A stretch of 22,108 bases of DNA from contig JBNGIO010006047.1 in assembly GCA_049999805.1 (NCBI GenBank), forward strand, positions 63,809 through 85,916, read 5' to 3'. Positions 9,318 through 18,755 of the stretch are shown here, piece after piece. Made by a program: the position numbers and the translations under genes. How positions within the stretch are numbered: position 1 is the stretch's first letter; each line of letters opens with the position of its first letter. This stretch comes from Folioceros fuciformis. Taxonomy: Eukaryota > Anthocerotophyta > Anthocerotopsida > Anthocerotales. Under the pieces are notes generated by a model that was not told the DNA's origin, did no database searches, and was given only the letters and a program-made list of their open reading frames with translations.

Positions 9318-10306
9318 CTATTTCCCATACAAACAGTGCTCACACACGGAAAAATCGGAGAAGTCAAAAGTAGGGACGTAACCAAAACGAGATAAGATCT
9401 TCATTCCTTTTTGAGACACATGTCCTAACCGACAATGCCACAAGGAAACACTTGGTTGTTCCGTTACACAAATCACATGATCCTTGATAGTGATTACCTG
9501 AAATGAGTACAAAGTGCCACACTTTGATCCACGAGCTAACACAAGAGAACCTTTAGAGATCTTCCAAGAATGATCTCCAAACCAACAATGGTAGCCAGCG
9601 TCATCCAACTGCCGTGTGCTAATCATGCTTTTGGTCAACTTTGGAACATGCCTAACATCCTTCAGTACGAATGACGATCCATTGTCGAACTTCAATTGCA
9701 CATCACCAACGCCTGCAATCTCGCATGCGTAATTATTTCCAACCTGAACACATCCTTTCCTAGTAGCATCATATGTGGTAAACCACTCCCTATGCGGAGT
9801 AACATGGAAAGATGCTTCAGAGTCAATTATCCAATTAGAGAATAAGTAACTCTCCACGGCTGTCAGTTGTGCAGAATTGAAGGAAGAAGAGATAATAACA
9901 TTTCCATCATCAACAGAGTTCACCTCGTCACGCTTGATACTCGGACTTGTCTTGTTGTCACTCTGCTTCTTCTCCTTTCCTTTGTCCTTCTTGAACTTCT
10001 CACAGTCCCTTCTTATGTGACCCTTCTTGTGATGATGGTAACACTCAACATTGTTACGACTATGAGACTTACTATGGCAAAGACTTCGCTCCTTGTACTT
10101 CCCCTTTGAAGTGGACCTTCCTCTCACCATGAGGGCATTGGAACCTTTCAAAGGTTCCATATTCTTCCTGTTCACCTCCTTTGTTAACAGGCTACCTTCT
10201 ACATTTACAACGGTAAGACCACTAGTAGGAGCGGAATTACTTAGAGCTATACAAAAAGTGTCCCAAGTCTCCAGTAATGTGACCAACAGAAACATAGCTC
10301 TCATGG
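9318..10306 (-). pseudogene. Element B: gag C-terminus, zinc knuckle, protease, GAG-pre-integrase
   Basis: One open frame directly left of element C. It starts mid-gag (RAMFLLVTLLETWDTF) because C removed the join. Counting from the Met at 10304: a zinc-knuckle-like motif at residues 88-101, CYHHHKKGHIRRDC, in which the second Cys of CX2CX4HX4C is His; the aspartic protease at about 157-170, NWIIDSEASFH, where DSG has become DSE; the protease tail HVPKLTKSMIS; and the HHCC domain WHCRLGHVS...CEHC at about 285-325. Both key substitutions are G-to-A or single-base type. Ends with TAG at 9318-9320. Confidence 0.9.
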
Positions 10307-10513
10307 TGTTACGGGGTAACCTCCCTCGCTTAGGGTTTCACCTAGATTGATTTACATTAACCTCTCGGTTAATTATATTTAGGTTATTAAGTCAAGGGGT
10401 GCTTAGCCTAGAGGATAGGCTTATATACATTATACAACTCTTTGTATTATTAACTTATGCATATTTCAATATTTTTGTTTATGCTCTCTTCTCCTGCTGT
10501 ACTTTTCTTTACA
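10307..10513 (+). repeat. Element C 5' LTR
   Basis: 207 bp, starts TGTTACGGGG, ends TTTACA, directly followed by the primer binding site. Its left edge coincides with the point where the gag of B stops. TATATA at 10422-10427 is a plausible TATA box for transcription to the right. There is no second copy in the window. Confidence 0.85.
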
Positions 10514-10526
10514 TGGTATAAGAGCC
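10514..10526 (+). other. Element C primer binding site
   Basis: TGGTATAAGAGCC, one base from the plant copia consensus TGGTATCAGAGCC complementary to initiator tRNA-Met. It abuts the LTR with no spacer. Confidence 0.85.
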
Positions 10527-10546
10527 ATGAATCATGAACAATTGTG

Positions 10547-10744
10547 ATGGCTTCTGCTACTCGTGGCCAAGCCTTCAGATATCGATACCAGGGGCTATCA
10601 GATTGGTATTCTTATACAATCAATGGCTCTTACGATAACGTACACTGCGTATCGTCAATGCGCCTAAATAGGCGTGCATATACAAGCCTTGATTTACTAT
10701 TACCATCATATGTCCTTCCGCTGCCTAGCAGGATGAAGAAATAA
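10547..10744 (+). CDS. Short ORF in leader of C, function unknown
   Basis: ATG at 10547 to TAA at 10742-10744, 65 codons. The product is rich in Tyr, Arg and Ser (starts MASATRGQAFRYRYQG). There is no known domain, and no equivalent is visible in the leader of D. It begins 20 bases after the PBS, so it would be the first ORF on the transcript. It may be a chance frame; listed because its position is that of a leader uORF. Confidence 0.2.
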   Translation: MASATRGQAFRYRYQGLSDWYSYTINGSYDNVHCVSSMRLNRRAYTSLDLLLPSYVLPLPSRMKK

Positions 10745-10884
10745 GAATCCTATCTTTTTCAGACTAATCTGATTTTCCAAGAAGAGCAACAGAGACTTCA
10801 ACGGAACTCAACATCATCTCTTGATGCTGGCTGAGCTCTGTCGAAGGCCATGCTCTCCTGCCTGCAAGACAGAATTAGCCTATA

Positions 10885-11268
10885 ATGCCTTCCCGTCGAC
10901 GAGGTCGCTATAACTCAGCAGGGACGCCTGCACAGGACCGGCAAACGGATCAACCCAATTTTCATGGGATACAGCCAGAAATTTCTGAACCGGAAATTGG
11001 AAGGTCAGGGGCTGTTGTGGATAATGATCACCTACTCTGGCGCATCAACAATCTACAGGGTCAGTTGATCCAAATGTTTACCGTTCAGAATTCATGGGTG
11101 ATAGAGAGACTTGATCAGATTAGTGAGCACTTGGTTCAGATTAGTGAGCGCAGGAAATTTGAGCAGGTGGATTTTCCATTACCTATGTCGGTGGCATCAC
11201 CAGCAATGGGATTGTATCTTCCCACCTTGTCTCCAATCCCTAGAAAACCGGACGCTCACAGTAGTTAG
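10885..11268 (+). CDS. ORF0 of element C: small basic/coiled-coil protein upstream of gag
   Basis: 127 codons, ATG at 10885, TAG at 11266-11268. N-terminus MPSRRRGRYNSAG is basic and matches the ORF0 start of D (MTRRRGSYCSSS) at RRRG-x-Y-x-S. The middle (about residues 49-85) has heptad-spaced Leu/Ile/Val (LLWRINNLQGQLIQMF ... VIERLDQISEHLVQI), suggesting a coiled coil. The C-terminus is Pro-rich and ends HSS, close to the HQSS end of D. It lies 296 bp before gag and in a different frame (gag is +1 to it). No known family is recognised; not Gag, protease or envelope. The frame is intact although gag-pol of C has four stops. Confidence 0.6.
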   Translation: MPSRRRGRYNSAGTPAQDRQTDQPNFHGIQPEISEPEIGRSGAVVDNDHLLWRINNLQGQLIQMFTVQNSWVIERLDQISEHLVQISERRKFEQVDFPLPMSVASPAMGLYLPTLSPIPRKPDAHSS

Positions 11269-11563
11269 GGTTTCGTGTGAACAGTTGCTTCACATGACTG
11301 GGGCATTTTTCAGTTAGGGTTTCTGTGCACATACCTTTTCATGTTGACGTTTTGCATGAACTTTGTCGTTTCCTGTGCCTCTCCCTTCAATGCCCTGTCC
11401 CTTCATGTTGTAGATGCCTTTTCAGATCTGCACATTTAGATAACACAGTTAGTCAACCATGCATGGATGATTGGTTACTGGATGACTTAGCAGAATCATT
11501 TTATAACCTTTTTTTAGTGGACTGATCCCTGCTGCTCCAGCCCAGAACCAAGGTCGACCCGGC
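11269..11563 (+). other. ORF0-gag spacer of element C, intron-like
   Basis: No ORF worth calling. It holds blocks also present in order in the spacer of D: a TTAGGGTTT word (about 11265-11273, overlapping the ORF0 stop), TTGCTTCACATGACTGGGGC (about 11285-11304), and CCCTTCATGTTGTAG ending at 11413, followed by GATGCC...TTCAGATCTGC. The last is T/C-rich and ends in AG like a plant 3' splice site. No splice event can be proven from sequence. Confidence 0.45.
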
Positions 11564-14500
11564 ATGTCTAACATTAATCCTCCCCTTCCCCCTCCTCCAC
11601 CTCCGTCCTCTCTTTCACTTCCTGGTCCTCCTGGCCCTTACAACCCTGTCTTCACATCTGAACTCAAAGAAGAAGACAGGTTTAATGGTCAGAAGTACGA
11701 GGTGTGGAGAGTGCAGATGAAGTCGACATTGTTGGCTAGAGGAGTCTGGGGTATTAGAGATGGCTCTATTCCTGAGCCACCTGCAACTGCCATTCAAGCA
11801 GATAAGGATAAGTGGGCTCATGCAAACAGCATAGGTATAGCCCTTCTTGTTTCTGGCCTGACAGAGGATCTCATTCCTCCTATAGAATTTCTAACCAAGG
11901 CTAGTGAAATTTGGTCCCAGTTAGAGAGCCAGTACAAAGTCAGTAATGTCCTTACACTATGTGCATTACGCACAGAATTCTATGGACTTAAGATGCGAGA
12001 GGGTGACAAAGTTCTTGCTCACACCAGCAAACTTAGACATCTTCGAGCACAACTTACTTCCCTTGGTACAGTGATGGATGAGGTGGACGTGATTGCTCAG
12101 TTGCTCACCAGCCTGCCACCAAGTTACCAGACTTTTGTATCTGCTAACAATGTCCCCATCCGACAGGCTATAGCTGCCGGTGCTGCTGGGAGACAAATTA
12201 CTATTACCTTAGACGAGGTTATAGGTGCCCTCTTCCAGGAAGAGCAGAGCAGGCTCATGTCAGGGACTGGGAAAGCCAAAGCTGACAGAGTGCTTATTGC
12301 ATTCCGTGGCAGAGGGGCACATAAGGATAAAACAAAGATATAGAATTCACAACAAGGAAATAGAAACAAAGGGCAACGCAATCACGCAGGTCCTTCAACA
12401 AAACGTCCTGGAAGCTGCAATTGGTGTGGCAAACCTGGTCATTGGGCCAATGAATGCAGGAAGAAGAAGGCCGGGGAGCCTCGCAAGACTCCTCGTCCTT
12501 CTGCTAGTTCTGTTGTTCAAGATAGACCTGCAGATTCCAACAAACCGGTGGTTAAAATTCTAACCATCTGCCTGTCCACTCTCACAGGTGACAAGGCAGC
12601 CTGGTATTTGGACTCTGGGGCTACTGCCCATATATGTCGTGAGGAATCCCTCTTCACGACATTGACCCCCTCCTCTAGTGTAGACAGAGTCTACTTGGGA
12701 GATGAACGGAATAGCACTAGCCTACAAATTCTAGGACAGGAATCCTGCACATTTAGGCTAAGTGATGGGTCTACGCTTGCTCTTCCAGACGTCCTGTATG
12801 TTCCAAGCATGGCCAAGAATTTGCTGTCTCTCAGCAAACTTTTTCAGCTCAAGATTTTCCAACTAACAGCTCACGAGCATTACTGCTGTTTCTCTCAGAT
12901 AGACTCCCCTTCCATATGTGTCTTTAGGGCTCTGCCTGAGAATGACCTGTATCGTCTGGACTTCACCTGTCTTCCAGGAAGCAAACAAGAAGTCAACTCT
13001 ACAAGTGTAGGAACCCTTTCGGCTAAGCAGCAGTCTATTCTATGGCATGCTAGGCTTGGTCATCTAAATCGCAAGGTTCTGTCCTCCCTTAGTAAGAGTG
13101 ACTACTACAGAGAGCCCATTCCAACATGTTTGAAAGAGCTCCCTCTTTGTGAGACCTGTGCCCTGGCTAAGAAGAAGGAACAGCCATTTCCTACTGGACC
13201 AGCTCACAGAGCAACCACACCCCTGGAACTAGTACATGCTGATATTTCTGGTCGCCTCCAGGTTTCCTCACTTGGAGGGGCAGATTATTACTTCACCATC
13301 ACAGACGACTACACAAGGTACACCTGGACTTTCCCTATGAAAAGAAAGAACGACACTTTCCCCTTATTTCAATACTGGTTGACCACAGTGCAGCGCCAAA
13401 CAGGCTGTCTCCTTAAGATCTTCAGATCTGATAACGGGACAGAGTTTGTAAATCAGTCTTTCGAAGACCTCTTCACAGAACAGGGAATTGTACACCAGTT
13501 TATTGTTCCTTACACACAGCAATAAAATGGTGTTGCTGAACGTAAAAACCAAACACTAATGGGCATGACACGAGCAATGCTGCTTTGGTCTGGTCTCTCC
13601 TCACCTTATTGGGCAGAGGCTGTGGTTACCTCTACCTATATTTTAAACCGCTTACCAACCAGCTCTTTAGTCTCCAAGACACCTTTTGAGCTGCTTTGGC
13701 ATCGTAAACCGAGCCTTCTCCATCTCCGAATTTTTGGCTCTAAGGCCTTTGCCTATATTCCTGCAGACAAGAGGCGTAAGTTAGACAACCGCTCCAAACG
13801 TCTCATCTTCATGGGCTACAGCGAGACAGTCAAAGCATATAAACTTATTGACCCTGTTTCTCGACAACCAGTACTTGCCAGAAGTGTTACCTTTTTGGAA
13901 TCCCTTCAGGCTGCTCCTATTCGAGATGAAGCACTTGATCCTTTTGAACAGCCTGAAGATTCGGATGTCCTAGATTATGAGCTTCCCGGTGTCATTTCTC
14001 TGTACCCCATGGATGTGGACGGCGCGGCCCCTAATTCTGCTGCAGGTAATCCTGGACAGGTCCCTGCTCAGTCACCACAAAATCCAGGACCAGCTCCTGC
14101 CCAGCTTCACAACCCTGGCCAGATCCTTGCCCAACCACAACCAGTTGCTGCTGGTCCCCATTATGATCCTGATCATACAGAACAGGATCCTGAGCATGGT
14201 AACCCAGATTTTGATTTTTCTGCGGAAGATGGGGAAGATGACTTACCTCCTCCTCAGCTATCTGTAGATGTTGCCCCTGCTCCAGTTGACTCTGATGAGG
14301 CTGCTAGACCTCGACGTTCATCAAGGCATAAGCCTCCACCTTCTGAATGGCAGGAACCCCCTTATGCAAGCATTGACTTCAGATGCCCTACTATTTCATC
14401 AGTTTCCTCCCCTCCTGAAGTCCCTCCAGAACCCGTATCTCTTACGGAGGCACTTACTGGACTAGATAAAGACAAATGGAAATTCGCTGTTGATGACGAA

Positions 14501-15977
14501 TATAATAGCCTAATCAAAAATGGCACATGGCGTCTGGTTCCTAGGCCTGCAAACAGGAAAGCCATTACCTGCAAATGGGTCTTTAAACACAAGCTCAATG
14601 CAGAGGGGCATATTGCCCGATATAAAGCTAGGTTATGTGCACGAGGATTTACCCAAGTCGTTGGTTTGGATTACCAGGAGATGTTTTCTCCAGTTGTGCG
14701 TGCTCAAAGTATTCGCATCATCTTAGCCCTTGCTGCACAATATGACCTTGAATTACAGCAGATGGACGTCTGCACGGCCTTCCTCCATGGTCTTCTTGAA
14801 GAAGAACTGTATATGGAGCAGCCAGAGGGGTATGTAGACCCTGCACATCCTGACCACGTCTGCCAGTTAATCAAATGCCTGTATGGACTTAAACAAAGTG
14901 CAGAACGATGGTATAAAAGATGTGATACTGCCCTGAAGTCTCTTGGCTTCACACAGTGCAAAGCTGATTCAAATGTTTATATGTTTTGAGACGGATCTGC
15001 CTATGTTCTTCTTGCACTCTACGTGGATGATGTCATCCTTGCAGCCAGTAACCCTGCCATCCTGTCACATGTGAAGACACTCTTAAGAAATACCTTTGAC
15101 ATGACGGATAGTGGGGACCTTCTCTTCTGTCTCGGGATTCAAGTCCTGAGGGTTAGATCAGAAGGGCTGCTCATCATTCATCAATATAAGTACATAGCAG
15201 AAATTCTACATCGCTTCAACATGGGCCAGGCCCATCCAGCCACTACTCCTGGTGCTGTAGGCACAAAACTTACCAGACATGAGTCTCCTGTGACAGATGC
15301 TGATCAATAGGACATGGCTGATGTGCCTTATCGCCAGGCTGTTGGTAGCTTAATTTTCGTCAGTAATTGGACCCGGCCTGATGTTCAACACTTTGTTAGC
15401 ACAGTTTCTCAGTTCCTGGATAATCCAGGACGTGCCCACTGGACAGCAGTAAAACGGGTTTTCCGCTATCTTAAGGGCACACATTATCTTGGCTTGTGTT
15501 ATAAACATACTGACCAGCCTCACCTTGTGCTTGATGGGTACACGGATGCAAACTGGGCCTCGGACAGTGACTCCCGGAAGAGTCTTTCTACATATGTTTT
15601 CCTCTTGGCACAGGCTGCTATCACCTGGAGCTGTAAAAAACAGACAAGTATTGCCCTGTCAAGTACGGAAGCAGAATATAAGTCCTTGACGGATGCTACA
15701 AAAGAGGTGGAATGGGCACGATCGTTCTTACACGACCTTGGGCAGACTCAAACAGATCCTACTTACCTCTGCTGCGATAATCAATCTGCCATTGCTCTCG
15801 TCGCCAACCCACGCTTCCATGCTCGAACAAAACACATCGAAGTTCACCACCATTACGTCAGAGATGCTGCTGAGAGGGGCCTGGTTAAAATTCTCTATGT
15901 TCCTACTGAAGACAATACAGTAGACATTCTGACCAAGGCTTTATCCAAAGATAAGCATCAAAAACATCAAAAACTGG
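11564..15977 (+). pseudogene. Element C gag-pol, single frame with four stop codons, 3'-truncated
   Basis: ATG at 11564. Gag UBN2-type region (DRFNGQKYEVWR, EFYGLKMREGD); first stop TAG 12341. Zinc knuckle CNWCGKPGHWANEC (12416-12457). Protease WYLDSGATAH with catalytic Asp at 12611. HHCC domain WHARLGH...CETC (about 13043-13159). Integrase Asp at 13241, Asp at 13430 (SDNGTEF), Glu at 13538 (NGVAE); second stop TAA 13523 just before NGVAE. RT from about 14440, third stop TGA 14987, YVDD at 15020-15031; fourth stop TAG 15308. RNase H YTDANWAS, SSTEAEYKSL, CCDNQSA. All segments share one frame with no frameshift over 4.4 kb. The frame formally runs on to TGA at 16007-16009, but the last codons are antisense gag of B. 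Confidence 0.92.
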
Positions 15978-16400
15978 GAACGAGATACCTTGAGCTGAGA
16001 GCTGCCTGAAAATGGTATTGAACTCATTTAGATGATCGGACATCCTTGTCCCTTCCTTCATCTTTAAGTCCACCAGCTGTTTCAACTAGTACACCTAAGA
16101 AGCCGCACTTTGCTTCTCATACAGGTCACACAACTTCTGCCATAGCTCGTAACTTGTGGTCTTGTCTTTCACATTGAAGTAGATCAACTTCAACAATGTT
16201 AGCATGATGGTAGACCTAGCAAGCTCATCTAGATCCTGCCATTCATCATGAGTCATGCTAACAAGTTTCACTCCCAGCAGCTTGATGGGCTTGATTTGCT
16301 TCTTCTGTACTAGAACATTTTACACTTGTTCTTTCCAGAACGGTAAGTTAGTACCATCTAACTTCTCGATATTGAACGTGACGTTTTATGAGGACGTCAT
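15978..16400 (-). pseudogene. Element B gag, N-terminal part
   Basis: Minus-strand ATG at 16400. The translation has the copia Gag start NVTFNIEKLDGTNLPFWKEQ with a TAA at codon 5 and a TAA after KEQV, then MTHDEWQDLDELARSTIML, SYELWQKLCDLYEKQSAAS, two more stops, and LVDLKMKEGTRMSDHLNEFN, ending QLSAQGISF at 15978 where element C begins. The gag resumes at 10304 with RAMFLL. Its overlap with the last codons of C is accidental and on the opposite strand. Confidence 0.88.
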
Positions 16401-17316
16401 GTTTCAAAATTGATGCGAATCAAGCAAAATAGAAACTATCGGAATGTAATGTAGATTTTGTTACCCTCACACCTTGTTCTAAATTAGTTGTCCACAATTC
16501 AGGTCTTGGTCGCTCACGACTGTAGTCCTATCGTCCGATCGAGATCTCGACGCCTCGTGGCCGAGACGGTTTGGCGCCTGTGCCCCTGCTCTCGGCATCG
16601 GCGCTCTGGCGTCCGCTCTCCAGCACTCAAGATGCCTTCTGGTGCCCGCAATCAGTGTCCGCGACTCTCTCGTCAGGCCCGATCTTTGCCTGCCATCCAC
16701 GTCCTCGCTCGACAACTGGGTCCGCGCCCGCCGGCGTTGCTGGCGCCTGGCGATGCCCCGCCGACCTGCCGTCCGGCTCTGGCAATCCCGTTAGGGGCCT
16801 AAAGCCCCCAGCCCCGCTCCCTCTGGGAGCATAAAGCCTCTGGCACCGCCCCCACTGGGGGTCTGGTGCCCCCGCGGGCCGGGCTGGTGCCCTAGCACCC
16901 CGGCCACGGGCCTGATGGTTCCCCCGGTGCCCCGCCCAAGGTCCAGCGGCGCCCTTGCCCGAGGGGGCGGCGCTGGTGCTGCCTGAGCTGGCCCCCCCCT
17001 AGCGCGGCGGCCGGGGAGCCTAGCGCCCCCTCCTCCTTGCGGCCGGGGCCTGCCTGCCCCTGCTGCAGGACGCCTGAGGGCTGGCAGCCTGCCTGCGGTC
17101 GGGGCGCCCTGTGCGCCCGCGGCGCACATTGCACCCGTCCTCCCGCGGCTTCCTAGTGTCGCCTCGCTCTTAGGGCACACCCCACGCTCCTTGCTTCACA
17201 CAACCTTGCACGGCAAGGTTGGAGATCGTTGCACCCCAGCACTGGGTCGCCGCACACTGCTCCCGGTGGCTGTCTTACTCCGAAGCTTTGCGCACCATCA
17301 CCCTTACTCCAAACTA
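16401..17316 (-). other. Element B 5' leader, extremely GC-rich
   Basis: Untranslated leader of B between PBS and gag. Bases about 16500-17280 are strongly GC-rich, most of all 16790-17130, against AT-rich surroundings. It contains degenerate tandem units of about 32 bp (16794-16824, 16825-16856, then a weaker third), each with a GGGxCxTAAAGCC-like start, and many CTGGTGCC words. A 129-codon open frame on the minus strand (17180-16791) is Gly/Ala/Pro/Arg-rich, as expected by chance in GC-rich DNA, and has no counterpart to ORF0 of A, C and D. Possible roles are RNA packaging or a structured leader; none is demonstrated. Confidence 0.7.
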
Positions 17317-17329
17317 GGCTCTGATATTA
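17317..17329 (-). other. Element B primer binding site
   Basis: Minus strand TAATATCAGAGCC, two bases after the LTR end; differs from TGGTATCAGAGCC by two G-to-A changes. It identifies 17332-17601 as the 5' LTR. Confidence 0.85.
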
Positions 17330-17331
17330 GT

Positions 17332-17601
17332 TGAAGGATCGCTACGGGAGCAATATGGTGAAGGAGGAGAGGAGAAAGAGAGGTCACACTGTCACGATGT
17401 CTTAATAGCAAGGGAGCTCAAGGGGGTATTTATACCCACTAAAAGAGCTCCCTACAAAGCTTCACAAGAAGCACACAAAAAGCTGCGCAAGAAGCTTCCT
17501 ACAGATTAGCTTAAGCTAATCTAAACTAATGATACTTTAGTAGACACTAATCTTAGACTAAACCCATTAGCCTAAGCACATTGGGCTTTATTAACCCTAC
17601 A
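17332..17601 (-). repeat. Element B 5' LTR
   Basis: 270 bp, minus strand TGTAGGG...CCTTCA, same family and orientation as 6389-6665. It keeps the AGCTTAAGCT-centred palindrome (17503-17522). The differing bases against the 3' copy indicate an old insertion, though the two indels prevent a precise estimate by eye. Confidence 0.93.
17427..17434 (-). promoter_or_regulatory. TATA box in 5' LTR of B
   Basis: TATAAATA on the minus strand inside a GGGTATAAATACCC near-palindrome, about 95 bp before the LTR end; the same element is present at 6503-6510. It is a likely start signal for B transcription to the left. Confidence 0.65.
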
Positions 17602-18518
17602 GATTGGTTCTTGGCTTTGGAGACAACAGTTGAATTAATAGTCTTAGGCTCCTGCTTTGCCTCATTGGCTTGCTTCTTCCAACACTCTCATTCCCAGTGG
17701 CCAGGTGTTTGACACCAATTACATGTCCCTTGATGTTTGGGGGGCTTGGAACTTGAAGAGGAAGGAGGAGCAAGCTTGGAAGGACCAGAGTGTGATGCCC
17801 TCCAAGGGTTGCTCCCTCTCTTCTATTGCTGATGTTGAGACCGTCCACAAGTCACAAACATCACACACTCTCCACCATGTTTGGACATGCCATAGTTGTA
17901 GTGGGAGGCCTCCTCCTATAGAAGGGCACTCCCAAGCTCTAACACTATTAAGGTGGATTGACCACCAACCACAACTTGTTGAGATGTCCGGATAGTCTGG
18001 TTTTGAGAAGAGATGAACAACTGATAACTAGCTGGAAGGCTAGGTAGAAGCTGGACAGCAGGATCAAACTCATACATAGTAGTCCCAAGTGCAGCCAGTT
18101 GTGCTCGGAGGTACCAAAATTGACTGACATGATGAGCAATGAGATCTCCTGGTTGCATCCGAAGAGTGTAGAACTCTTAACGGACAATGACCAAGGTCAT
18201 GACATTTGTTGATTGATAAATGTCATTGATTTGCTTCCAGGCTTCAGCAGTAGTTAAGCCGCCGTCGGTATGGAGAGTGTTTTCGTCAAGACTTGATACT
18301 AGCATATGCATTGCTTGATGATCTAACTTCATCTAGGCATTGATAGCCGACAGGGGATTGGTTGGTTTAGGGAGAGTTCCCTTCACCTAAGGAAGAAGAT
18401 TACGTGTATTTAAAGCTGTCTTCATCCTTCTAGACCAAATCTCTTACTTCGTGCCATCAAATCTATCCTTTTTTTTAAAGTCTATGGAGACATTCATTAT
18501 ATTAATTACATGTGCCAT
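17602..18518 (-). pseudogene. Element A gag, broken
   Basis: Minus-strand ATG at 18518 (MAHVINIMNVSIDF), then KKKDRFDGTK, a TAA, EIWSRRMK: the copia UBN2 Gag start. Further left, NDIYQSTNVMTLV-like sequence, LRMQPGDLIAHHVSQFWYLR, LAALGTTMYEFDPAVQLLPS and LPASYQLFIS (about 18160-17985). A zinc knuckle CNWCQTPGHWE, stop, EC lies at about 17730-17690, its CX2CX4HX4C spacing intact but with a TGA in it. It ends where B inserted. Gag type is the same as in C and D (compare EFYGLKMREGD / EFYTLRMQPGD). Confidence 0.88.
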
Positions 18519-18544
18519 AGTAGGAGAGAGTGCTTGTTCCTAAA

Positions 18545-18580
<36 letters not shown>
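18545..18580. repeat. (ATT)n microsatellite
   Basis: About 12 tandem ATT units just upstream of gag in element A. On the minus strand it is AAT repeats leading into TTTTAG-G, next to the gag start region. Confidence 0.95.
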
Positions 18581-18581
<1 letters not shown>

Positions 18582-18755
18582 CTGTCTTCAAAAAAAGATT
18601 AAGCGAGCAATGTGTTCTGACACAAGGCTTAGAATGACACAAAAACATTAATAGCACAAGATATTATCAGAATGTTACAAGTCAAGTGAATATAGCCACA
18701 ACATACTCCTACTAAACAATTGGGTAATCCTTCACAGACAGTTTTCATAAACCCC

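Larger units (their letters stand above)
10307..15977 (+). mobile_element. Element C: Ty1/copia retrotransposon inserted in gag of B, lacking its 3' end
   Basis: Plus strand: 5' LTR (10307-10513), PBS, leader with small ORFs, gag-pol in one frame (11564-15977). The RNase H coding stops being copia-like at about 15977, where the minus strand becomes the gag of B. There is no polypurine tract and no 3' LTR, and no target-site duplication can be matched. B is missing only about 3-5 gag codons across the whole insertion, so the right junction lies very near the original integration point. Confidence 0.9.
6389..17601 (-). mobile_element. Element B: Ty1/copia retrotransposon with both LTRs, split by element C
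   Basis: Bounded by two copies of the same LTR in the same orientation. Minus-strand order: 5' LTR (17601-17332), PBS (17329-17317), GC-rich leader, gag part 1 (16400-15978), element C insertion, gag part 2 with zinc knuckle, protease, integrase, reverse transcriptase, RNase H (ending 6708), polypurine tract (6676-6666), 3' LTR (6665-6389). Without C it is about 5.5 kb, a normal copia size. Its Gag differs in sequence type from that of A, C and D. The coding region carries several stops and at least two frameshifts, so it is not autonomous now. Confidence 0.93.

Noticed and set aside
14362-14961. Antisense open frames (14362-14598 and 14704-14961) opposite the RT of C
   Set aside because: They are shadows of the conserved RT frame on the other strand with no domain of their own.
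11564-15977. Stop codons of C as programmed readthrough or RNA-editing sites
   Set aside because: Four stops at unrelated places, including inside the integrase core and within the RT domain, fit decay; programmed sites would sit at the gag-pol border, and organellar-type editing is not known for nuclear transposon transcripts.
16010-16100. A 3' LTR of C just after its pol
   Set aside because: The bases after 15977 translate on the minus strand as B gag without interruption and show no similarity to the 10307-10513 LTR.
16791-17180. 129-codon minus-strand open frame in the leader of B
   Set aside because: Its Gly/Ala/Pro/Arg composition is what any frame gives in GC-rich DNA, there is no domain, and it does not resemble ORF0 of A, C or D.
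18545-18580. ATT repeat as a regulatory element of A
   Set aside because: It is a simple microsatellite, probably grown after A decayed; nothing ties it to regulation.
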